Source of the DNA: Minisyncoccota bacterium
Lineage (GTDB): Bacteria; Patescibacteriota; Minisyncoccia; SW-4-49-11
Reading direction: 5' to 3'
NCBI GenBank assembly: GCA_018609785.1
Contig: JAHEOE010000057.1
Coordinates: forward strand, 1 to 13,990
DNA: 13,990 nucleotides
In this document: in pieces, positions 5,835 through 11,929 of the stretch
Layout of the letters: every line of letters starts with the position of its first letter
Numbering within the stretch: position 1 is the stretch's first letter
Made by a program: the position numbers and the translations under genes
The notes under the pieces: generated by a model
What the model was told of the DNA's origin: nothing
Databases searched by the model: none
Seen by the model: only the letters and a program-made list of their open reading frames with translations

Positions 5835-5990
5835 TAGAGGTCACTCAAAATTATTGAAGGTGGAAGTATATGAAGGCGACAGAGCGTATGAACGAATTTT
5901 GGGTATGATGGGCCGTAGGCATTAAATGCCAGTGAATACGTCTCTGTCGTCTTCATATGCGTATGATAGATATTCTTTTGAGTAATATGA
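5835..5990 (+). repeat. Palindromic MITE-like element, copy C
   Basis: The left outer end TAGAGGTCACTCAAAATT starts at 5835. The 91-bp core (5868-5958) matches copy B at 87 of 91 positions and keeps the inverted ends, one pair being G-T. The right outer end is degenerate (TTCTTTTGAGTAATATGA, 5973-5990). It lies just upstream of the rdgB operon and could carry, or separate, that operon's promoter. I see no convincing sigma70 promoter in 5790-5834. Confidence 0.8.
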
Positions 5991-6007
5991 CGTAACGTTT
6001 TAATCTC

Positions 6008-6080
6008 GGATTATGGCTTATATCCACTCATAAAGCCTAACCTACCCATAACCCAGGTTCCTTCATATCAGCCATAATCC
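6008..6080. repeat. 73-bp inverted-repeat structure (11-bp perfect arms)
   Basis: GGATTATGGCT (6008-6018) is the exact complement of AGCCATAATCC (6070-6080). An inner stem AACCT/AGGTT (6039-6043 with 6055-6059) lies between them. It is unrelated in sequence to the 91-bp core. It sits between element copy C and the 3' end of the membrane protein gene, so it may terminate that gene's transcript or be another small element. Confidence 0.5.
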
Positions 6081-6100
6081 TCGATATAGATTGTCTATAA

Positions 6101-6120
6101 GAATTTTGAGATAGCTTCTA
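6101..6120. repeat. Solo outer-end motif of the MITE-like family
   Basis: Read on the minus strand, TAGAAGCTATCTCAAAATTC matches the outer-end consensus TAGARNNCATCTCAAAA with two mismatches. It directly abuts the TAG stop codon (6121-6123) of the neighbouring gene. Confidence 0.6.
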
Positions 6121-6861
6121 CTAAACACGCAACGCACGTCTGCTCCGTGTCTGTTTTGCACCACCTCCGGACGATGTTTGTTTGGAAGATGCTTGTTGCC
6201 CCGAAGACTGACCTCCCTGATTTTTCTTGTTTTGATACGCACCTTCAGCCAATTTCCGCGCGCGATTCTTTCGCTCTTCTTCATTTGCTTCTTGCTTCGC
6301 TTTCTGTGCAATTTGAGCTCCGTTATCAACCTGCTCTTTAAGTTTCGCAATCTCCGCTTCCACCGGTTCAAAATTTTGTCGCTCTTTCCGAAGTTCTCGC
6401 AAATCATATATTGCCGCAATCAGATACCCCGGATAAAATTTACTTAACACCGGAATAAATTCCACAACAACTATTTTAACTATTTTTCGTATAATGGCTT
6501 TGGCTAAAAACCCCATCACCTCATCAAGCTGTTGCTGAAAAAACACTTCCACTTCTTCCCCTTTCCGTGCCAATCCGGAAACCATACGATCCCATGCATT
6601 CGCTTGCTGACGCAATGCTCGAATTTGAGCACGTTTTTCATTTCCATAAGATTCCACTTCTATAGTGGTATGTAAATACCGAAATAAAAACGTAAAAACC
6701 GTCCCAAAAAACGTTGCAACAAATCCGATTCCAAAGCCGGCCGGAGCGCTAACCAATCCCAAATAAAATAATAAGGTAGGAATGGGTACAATGAGATCCA
6801 TAAAGATCGCAATACCCAAGTTTAGGTATAAAAACTTCCCTTCCAGTTTACTTTGTTGCAT
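6121..6861 (-). CDS. Hypothetical membrane protein with charged coiled region and basic Gln/Ser/Gly-rich tail
   Basis: I do not recognise this family. From ATG 6861 it has 246 residues. Two membrane helices lie at about 10-36 and 41-63. An amphipathic stretch (75-115) precedes a third hydrophobic region (116-152). A Glu/Lys/Ala/Gln-rich probable coiled coil spans 155-210. A tail of about 35 residues (G-G-Q-S-S-G-Q-Q...S-R-R-A-L-R-V) is low-complexity and basic, probably disordered. No catalytic motif is visible. I prefer ATG 6861 over the longer frame to 6915, because an extended -10 element lies upstream of it and inside the longer frame. The gene diverges from glyA. It might anchor a nucleic acid or wall component through the tail, but that is speculation. 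Confidence 0.75.
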   Translation of the reverse strand: MQQSKLEGKFLYLNLGIAIFMDLIVPIPTLLFYLGLVSAPAGFGIGFVATFFGTVFTFLFRYLHTTIEVESYGNEKRAQIRALRQQANAWDRMVSGLARKGEEVEVFFQQQLDEVMGFLAKAIIRKIVKIVVVEFIPVLSKFYPGYLIAAIYDLRELRKERQNFEPVEAEIAKLKEQVDNGAQIAQKAKQEANEEERKNRARKLAEGAYQNKKNQGGQSSGQQASSKQTSSGGGAKQTRSRRALRV

Positions 6862-6889
6862 ATTTCCGAATAAGAATCCTCTATTTTTC

Positions 6890-6919
6890 AGTATAGCATG
6901 AAAGCGGATATACAATTAA
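6890..6919 (-). promoter_or_regulatory. Extended -10 promoter of the hypothetical membrane protein gene
   Basis: On the minus strand TGC-TATACT (6898-6890) is a strong extended -10, with a weak TTAATT (6919-6914) 18 bases further up. Predicted transcription start is near 6883, about 22 bases before the ATG at 6861. Its -35 lies only 10 bases from the -35 of the divergent glyA promoter, so the two could compete for polymerase. Confidence 0.5.
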
Positions 6920-6929
6920 CCAAGAAACT

Positions 6930-6958
6930 TTGACTCCTTTACATAAATTGGCTACAAT
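6930..6958 (+). promoter_or_regulatory. sigma70-type promoter of glyA-folD (near-leaderless)
   Basis: TTGACT (6930-6935), a 17-base spacer and TACAAT (6953-6958) form a near-consensus promoter. Starting 7 bases after the -10 gives a 5' end near 6965, 1-2 bases before the glyA ATG at 6967. The mRNA would therefore be leaderless or nearly so. Confidence 0.75.
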
Positions 6959-6966
6959 ATAGACAT

Positions 6967-8184
6967 ATGAAGTCCGTCAACTTTCTCGAACTCACCCGTA
7001 AAGAACAAGAACGACAAAATCAAACCATTCGCCTGATCCCCTCGGAAAATTACACATTTGAAGAAGTTTTAACTCTCTTGGGATCTTCTCTCACAAACAA
7101 ATACAGCGAAGGCTATCCGGGACGCCGATATTACGAAGGTCAAACCTACGTGGATCAGATCGAAACAGCAACCATCGATCTCGCTCAAACGGTGTTTAAT
7201 ATTCCGTATGTCAACGTACAGCCTTACTCCGGAAGTCCCGCGAATATGGCGGTCTATGCCGCCTTGGCCTCGCCGGGAGATACCATCATGGGACTCTCAC
7301 TCGATGCCGGCGGCCATCTGACCCATGGTCATCACGCGAGTCTGAGCGGTAAATGGTTTAACTCTGTCTCCTACGGATTGGATCCGGAAACTCTTCGCAT
7401 CGACTATGAATATCTGGAGTACAAAGCACGCGAACACCAACCGCAAATCATTATTTCCGGACTCAGTGCCTATCCGCGAGCAATTGATTTTGAACGGATC
7501 GGACGTATTGCGCGTGACGTAGGCGCATATCATGTGGCGGATATTTCTCATATTTCGGGGTTGGTTGCGGGTGGATTCCATCAAAGCCCAATCCCGCACG
7601 CAGATGTAATTACTACAACCACGCATAAAATGCTTCGCGGTCCGCGCGGAGCGCTTATTCTCTCGCACGATGAGACCATTGCCAAACGTATTAATAAGGC
7701 CGTATTTCCGGGACTCCAAGGCGGTCCTCATATGAATAACATTGCGGGTATCGGGTATACGCTTCAACAGGTACTAACTAAAGAGTTTTTCGCATATCTC
7801 AACCAAATTCGATCCAATACCGAGGCACTTGCCGAAGCTCTGCACAACGAAGGGTTTGCGTTGATAACAGGCGGTTCGGACAATCATCTGCTTCTTCTGG
7901 ACTTACGGGAAGAAAACGTAGACGGAACAACCTTAAGCAGATCTCTGATTGAAGCCAATATCTCCACCAATAAAAACAGCATTCCGTTCGATGACGCCTC
8001 GCCCATGCACCCAAATGGTTTACGTGTGGGTACGCCGGCGATCACAACCCTCGGCATGACCGCCGAACATATGCCTCAAATTGCGCGCTTTATTCGACGA
8101 GTCGCAGAGAATACCGAAAATCCATCTGAGTTACATAACATACAAACAGAAGTAAAAGACTTTATGGCACAATTCACCAATTAA
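6967..8184 (+). CDS. glyA: Serine hydroxymethyltransferase
   Basis: This PLP enzyme converts serine and tetrahydrofolate to glycine and 5,10-methylene-THF, the entry point of one-carbon units. The 405-residue length is full for bacteria. Visible features are I-R-L-I-P-S-E-N-Y (21-29), N-K-Y-S-E-G-Y-P-G-R-R-Y-Y (44-56), V-Q-P-Y-S-G-S-P-A-N (84-93), the pyridine-N-binding Asp D192 and stacking His H195 in A-D-I-S-H-I-S-G-L, and the Schiff-base lysine K221 in T-T-T-H-K-M-L-R-G-P-R-G. The usual T-T-H-K-T has Met in place of Thr after the lysine. It is followed 13 bases later by folD, which uses its product. No Shine-Dalgarno; the promoter lies within 9 bases of the start. Confidence 0.97.
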   Translation: MKSVNFLELTRKEQERQNQTIRLIPSENYTFEEVLTLLGSSLTNKYSEGYPGRRYYEGQTYVDQIETATIDLAQTVFNIPYVNVQPYSGSPANMAVYAALASPGDTIMGLSLDAGGHLTHGHHASLSGKWFNSVSYGLDPETLRIDYEYLEYKAREHQPQIIISGLSAYPRAIDFERIGRIARDVGAYHVADISHISGLVAGGFHQSPIPHADVITTTTHKMLRGPRGALILSHDETIAKRINKAVFPGLQGGPHMNNIAGIGYTLQQVLTKEFFAYLNQIRSNTEALAEALHNEGFALITGGSDNHLLLLDLREENVDGTTLSRSLIEANISTNKNSIPFDDASPMHPNGLRVGTPAITTLGMTAEHMPQIARFIRRVAENTENPSELHNIQTEVKDFMAQFTN

Positions 8185-8197
8185 CAATAGCTTGCAT

Positions 8198-9046
8198 ATG
8201 AAGCACCTCTACGGAAAACCGGTTCAGTCATCTCTCTTACATAAGATTCAAAAAGAGTACACCGACCCTCAGATCACTCCTCATCTCCGTATTCTTATGA
8301 TCGGCCAAAATAAAGCTTCTGAGACATATATTGCCCAAAAACGCGAAGTTATAGAGAATCTCGGAGGGAAAGTCAGCGTAACCCATTTCTCCGAAACAGA
8401 TGATGAAATGGACATTCTCGATACAATTGAGACGTATAATACAGATCCAAAAACCGATGGCATTCTGTTACAACTTCCCGTTCCTCAGTCACATTCTCCC
8501 TTCATATTTCTCGATACAATCTCAGCAGATAAAGATGTGGACGGTCTGACAGCCGGTAACTTGGGAGCTTTATTCTATGACGAACAACACAGCGAATTAA
8601 AACCGGCTACGGCCAAAGCGGTTCTGCATTTACTCACTCATTATAATATTAATCTTCAAGGACAACACGTAGTACTGGTCGGAGCGGGACTGTTGGTCAA
8701 TCAACCGCTGTACCATTTATGTATTTCCCGCGGCGCGAGTGTCACGACAGTCCATAAAGACACTCCGGAAATACAGCCATATACCCGTCAAGGAGACATT
8801 GTAATTTCGGCCACCGGACGTCCCGGACTACTTACCGCTGATCATATCAAAGACGGAGCCACAGTAATTGATGTAGGATTCAGCCGAGACAGTACCGGTC
8901 AAATTGTGGGAGATGTGGATGCAAAAGATGTCAAATCCAAAGCCTCTGCAATTTCTCCGGTCCCCGGTGGTGTGGGTCCGGTTACGGTCGCTTGCCTTAC
9001 CGAAAATCTGTTTCGGGCAACGGAACTGAATCTTGCATTTGAATAA
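8198..9046 (+). CDS. folD: Bifunctional methylene-THF dehydrogenase / methenyl-THF cyclohydrolase
   Basis: This enzyme oxidises 5,10-methylene-THF to methenyl-THF and hydrolyses it to 10-formyl-THF, continuing from glyA. It has 282 residues from ATG 8198; an in-frame TTG at 8192 is less likely. Catalytic residues are Y44 and K48 in Y-I-A-Q-K, Q92 in L-L-Q-L-P-V-P, and D115 in D-K-D-V-D-G. The C-terminal P-V-P-G-G-V-G-P-V-T signature is intact. Two motifs diverge from the common form. The usual P-C-T-P is P-A-T-A, and the cofactor loop usually G-R-S-x-x-V-G-x-P reads G-A-G-L-L-V-N-Q-P. The lost Arg/Ser may affect NADP preference; I cannot tell from sequence whether it uses NAD. No Shine-Dalgarno is visible; it is probably co-transcribed with glyA. 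Confidence 0.93.
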   Translation: MKHLYGKPVQSSLLHKIQKEYTDPQITPHLRILMIGQNKASETYIAQKREVIENLGGKVSVTHFSETDDEMDILDTIETYNTDPKTDGILLQLPVPQSHSPFIFLDTISADKDVDGLTAGNLGALFYDEQHSELKPATAKAVLHLLTHYNINLQGQHVVLVGAGLLVNQPLYHLCISRGASVTTVHKDTPEIQPYTRQGDIVISATGRPGLLTADHIKDGATVIDVGFSRDSTGQIVGDVDAKDVKSKASAISPVPGGVGPVTVACLTENLFRATELNLAFE

Positions 9047-9056
9047 GAACAACCTG

Positions 9057-9082
9057 TTTTCCTCCTTTAAAAAGGAGGAAAA
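9057..9082. terminator. 12-bp perfect palindrome between convergent folD and pyrG; possible bidirectional terminator
   Basis: TTTTCCTCCTTT (9057-9068) and AAAGGAGGAAAA (9071-9082) pair perfectly around AA, 10 bases after the folD stop. It lies between convergent genes, the right place for a shared terminator, but neither strand has a U-tract after the stem. The arms spell a Shine-Dalgarno (AAAGGAGG) and an anti-Shine-Dalgarno (CCTCCTTT). Confidence 0.45.
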
Positions 9083-9166
9083 GCCCGAAGAGAAAAGAGG
9101 TTTCGTCGACACGACAGTCCTCCGAAAATAGGAGCTCGGTTGTGAAGTTTTTATCTCGAATTATGA

Positions 9167-9196
9167 CTCAAAAGTCTATTTTTGAGATGACTTCTA
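9167..9196. repeat. Solo outer-end motif of the MITE-like family, forming a small hairpin
   Basis: Read on the minus strand, TAGAAGTCATCTCAAAAAT (9196-9178) matches the outer-end consensus. Just before it, CTCAAAA (9167-9173) pairs with TTTTGAG (9180-9186) around GTCTAT. This looks like two inverted ends brought together with the 91-bp core missing, as after an internal deletion. It lies 9 bases from the pyrG stop. The rest of 9083-9166 shows nothing recognisable. Confidence 0.55.
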
Positions 9197-9204
9197 AAAG
9201 GCCA

Positions 9205-10887
9205 TTACCGATTCATAGCCGCACGGACAAATCCTTTGAAAAGCGGATGCGGAGCCAACGGACGGGACAAAAACTCCGGATGAAACTGCGTCCCCAAGAA
9301 AAACGGATGGTGTGGCACTTCAGCCATTTCAATCAAATTCCAGTCCGGATTAAATCCTGAGAACACCAACCCTTCTTCTTCCAACTGTTCACGATAGTCG
9401 TTATTCACCTCATACCGATGCCGATGCCGCTCGGAAATATGCGCTTTCTGATATAAACGCCTGGCAAGCGTACGCGGATGAATATCACAGTTATAGGCTC
9501 CCAGTCGCATGGTCCCGCCCAGCTGGTTTTCTTTGACAATCTGTGCTTGCTCGGCCATGACATCAATCACAGGTTCGGATGTAGACGGATCGACTTCGGT
9601 CGTGTGTGCGTCGGAAATACCGGCGACATTGCGCGCGTATTCGATAATAGCCAATTGCATTCCGTAACACAGTCCGAAATACGGAATTTTCTGTTCACGA
9701 ATAATTCGAATGGCTTGAAGTTTCCCTTCAATTCCTCGAGAACCAAATCCACCCGGTACAATAATACCGTCATACATCTGCAAATCAATAAGTGAAGCGT
9801 CCTCTTCTTCAAAATCCTCACTGTTAAGCCATTCAATCTTTGGAGTTACCCGATGATGAGCACAAGCATGTTTAATAGCCTCAATCACGGAAATATATGC
9901 ATCTCCCAAGGCATACTCTCCCGAATAGAAATACTTTCCGACAATTCCTATTCTTACCTGACGCTCATCTTTTTTGCTCCGTGTGACATACCCTTTCCAC
10001 GCAGCAATATCTTGCGTCCCGGAAGGCAATTGGAACGCGTTTAGTACTCGTTCGGAAACATTATCATCTTCAAATATCAACGGAACCTCATAAATATTTT
10101 CACTGTCCGGCGCCGATATCACCCGATCGGCATGTACGTTACACAATGTAGCAAGCTTGGATTTACGAATCTCGTCAAGCGGCTGCTCGGACCGTCCCAC
10201 AATAAAGTCCGCTTGTAGTCCGGAACCATTAAGAGTACGTGAGGCATGTTGTGTAGGCTTGGTTTTCATTTCTCCAAGCATAGAAGGTACCGGCAGATAA
10301 CTAACAAGCATAATCATGACGTCTTCGGGCGATTCCAACCGCATCATACGAGCGGCTTCCAGAAACAACAGATTCTCATACTCACCGACGGTTCCTCCGA
10401 TTTCCACCAACGTAATCTGTGCCTCGGCTTCCGATTGAGAATGACGAATACGCCTGATAACCTCGTTGGGAATATCAGGGACAACCTGAACACAGGCTCC
10501 GTCATAGCCCATCTGACGTTCACGATCAATCACCGTCTGATACACCATTCCCGTAGTCATGTAATTGATCGGCGGCAGGCTTCGATTCAAAAACCGTTCG
10601 TAGTTGCCCATGTCCTGATCACACTCCAAACCACTGTCTAACACAAAAACTTCTCCGTGCTCGACCGGATTCATGGTGCCCGCATCTACGTTAACATACG
10701 GGTCTATCTTCATCATCGTTACCTCATACCCCCGCTGTTGAAGAAGCATTCCCAAGGACGAAGTTGCGATGCCTTTTCCAAGTCCGGACATCACTCCGCC
10801 GACAACAAAAATGTACTTAGGTGTTTGCTTTTGCCCGCGCGAGGATTTCTTTTTCTGATTTTTAGGCTGCTTCCGTTGCTTGGACAT
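9205..10887 (-). CDS. pyrG: CTP synthase (glutamine-hydrolysing)
   Basis: This 560-residue enzyme aminates UTP to CTP. The synthetase domain opens with Y-I-F-V-V-G-G-V-M-S-G-L-G-K-G (25-39), and D92 (C-D-Q-D-M-G-N-Y-E-R-F) and E162 (E-I-G-G-T-V-G) sit where Mg ligands are expected. The class I glutaminase domain (from about 310) has P-G-G-F-G-S-R-G, nucleophile C407 in G-L-C-Y-G-M-Q, and H536/E538 in Q-F-H-P-E-F. Oddities are a 24-residue N-terminal extension with 10 Lys/Arg before the usual start, G-E-Y-E-N where G-D-I-E-S is common, and Tyr after the nucleophile where Leu is common. Its start overlaps the rplI stop by 26 bases and no internal Met offers a shorter start before the P-loop. 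Expression therefore probably depends on rplI translation. Confidence 0.96.
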   Translation of the reverse strand: MSKQRKQPKNQKKKSSRGQKQTPKYIFVVGGVMSGLGKGIATSSLGMLLQQRGYEVTMMKIDPYVNVDAGTMNPVEHGEVFVLDSGLECDQDMGNYERFLNRSLPPINYMTTGMVYQTVIDRERQMGYDGACVQVVPDIPNEVIRRIRHSQSEAEAQITLVEIGGTVGEYENLLFLEAARMMRLESPEDVMIMLVSYLPVPSMLGEMKTKPTQHASRTLNGSGLQADFIVGRSEQPLDEIRKSKLATLCNVHADRVISAPDSENIYEVPLIFEDDNVSERVLNAFQLPSGTQDIAAWKGYVTRSKKDERQVRIGIVGKYFYSGEYALGDAYISVIEAIKHACAHHRVTPKIEWLNSEDFEEEDASLIDLQMYDGIIVPGGFGSRGIEGKLQAIRIIREQKIPYFGLCYGMQLAIIEYARNVAGISDAHTTEVDPSTSEPVIDVMAEQAQIVKENQLGGTMRLGAYNCDIHPRTLARRLYQKAHISERHRHRYEVNNDYREQLEEEGLVFSGFNPDWNLIEMAEVPHHPFFLGTQFHPEFLSRPLAPHPLFKGFVRAAMNR

Positions 10888-11308
10888 GAAGAGTTATGTC
10901 TATTTGTTCTGTATCAACCCGGACCGGGATGGTATGCGTACCGGTGTATTCCAGAGATGATACTTCAATCATAGATTTTTCCACCGGAAACCCGGCTTCC
11001 TGCAATGCATGAGTAATATCTCGCACACTAACCGAGCCGTAGAGATGGCCATTTTCATCGGCCGCTCGCTGGAACCGAATTTCATATCCGCGTAACTGTT
11101 CACGCATTTCTTGAAGATTTTCAAGTCGTTGTTGTCGTTCCCGTTCTCGTTGAGCTTTCAACTCTTCAGCGCGCTCAACCTCTGACTCACTTGCATACCC
11201 CGCAAATCCCTGCGGAATAAGATAGTTACGGGCGTACCCGTCCGCTACCTCGACAATGTCTCCTTTTTCTCCGACATTTACGACGTTATCAAATAATACA
11301 ATCCGCAT
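10862..11308 (-). CDS. rplI: 50S ribosomal protein L9 (bL9)
   Basis: The 148 residues show the bL9 N-terminal rRNA-binding domain with N-V-G-E-K-G-D-I-V-E-V-A-D-G-Y-A-R-N-Y-L (11-30). A long charged central helix follows (about 42-75, rich in Glu/Arg/Gln), then a C-terminal domain from about 77 with G-x-L-Y-G-S-V-S. The last residues (A-T-E-A-A) extend past the usual end because the frame overlaps the pyrG start. By general knowledge some CPR groups lack L9, so its presence may help place the organism. The start ATG 11308 is preceded by GGATAT, at best a minimal ribosome binding site. Confidence 0.96.
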   Translation of the reverse strand: MRIVLFDNVVNVGEKGDIVEVADGYARNYLIPQGFAGYASESEVERAEELKAQRERERQQRLENLQEMREQLRGYEIRFQRAADENGHLYGSVSVRDITHALQEAGFPVEKSMIEVSSLEYTGTHTIPVRVDTEQIDITLHVQATEAA

Positions 11309-11344
11309 ATATATCCAATTACTGTCTCTAATAAACTGTCTTCT

Positions 11345-11373
11345 ATTTTCCCAAGAAACACCGTTCTTGTCAA
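11345..11373 (-). promoter_or_regulatory. Candidate promoter of rplI-pyrG
   Basis: A perfect TTGACA (11373-11368 on the minus strand) is followed after 17 bases by a weak -10, GAAAAT (11350-11345). Predicted start near 11338 gives a leader of about 30 bases. The -35 is convincing, the -10 less so. Confidence 0.45.
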
Positions 11374-11405
11374 TGTATTCTCATGACGTTACTTCCGCTT
11401 TGATC

Positions 11406-11921
11406 CTAAGGCCATGGCTCGTCATTCACGTATAACTGTTGAAGGACGCTGTTGCCGAACCGATCCACTTTCACCTCAACTTCCGCATTTCTGAGATTTA
11501 CATTACGACCGCTCCCTTCCGGAATAAAGTACTGCTCGATTCCATATTTCACACCTATCATTCCTGATCCCACCGCAGTAACCTTTCCCCTCATACTCAC
11601 CTCATTGGCGGGACGCTCTTTAGTAACACTTACCGCCTTCCATGTTTTATCGGACGGCTTCTGTTCCAAATGGACATAGACGGTGTCTCCTCCCTCAAGT
11701 TCACCCGGGGAAGATAGCAAATCGGTATCTATCCGGGATATAGAGTATCGCAAATTCATATAATCTCCACGCAACGGAGAACGCGGGTCAACGGGTTCCA
11801 CCTCAATCCGAACGGTATTCCCCGTTTGCACCGTAAACACTTGCTTTCCCAACAAAACTCCAATCAAAACGAGCTGGATAATAACAGCAATACTGAGAAA
11901 TATAACCGGTCGATTACGCAT
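11406..11921 (-). CDS. GDYXXLXY-domain protein (membrane-anchored)
   Basis: The 171 residues carry one N-terminal membrane helix (about 5-24) and then an outside-facing or periplasmic-like beta-rich domain. The hallmark is V-D-P-R-S-P-L-R-G-D-Y-M-N-L-R-Y (44-59), where GDYMNLRY fits the GDYxxLxY motif that names the family. Biochemical function is unknown for the family. By general knowledge these genes usually sit with DUF2157 and DUF4401 membrane proteins, which is the case here: the upstream gene ends 8 bases before this start. It ends the membrane operon; rplI has its own promoter just downstream. Confidence 0.88.
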   Translation of the reverse strand: MRNRPVIFLSIAVIIQLVLIGVLLGKQVFTVQTGNTVRIEVEPVDPRSPLRGDYMNLRYSISRIDTDLLSSPGELEGGDTVYVHLEQKPSDKTWKAVSVTKERPANEVSMRGKVTAVGSGMIGVKYGIEQYFIPEGSGRNVNLRNAEVEVKVDRFGNSVLQQLYVNDEPWP

Positions 11922-11929
11922 AAACGCAC

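Noticed and set aside
5835..6120. One 286-bp element running from the left end of copy C to the solo end at 6120
   Set aside because: A degenerate right end already lies at 5973-5990 at the distance seen in copy B. The 6008-6080 structure between is unrelated, so two separate pieces are more likely.
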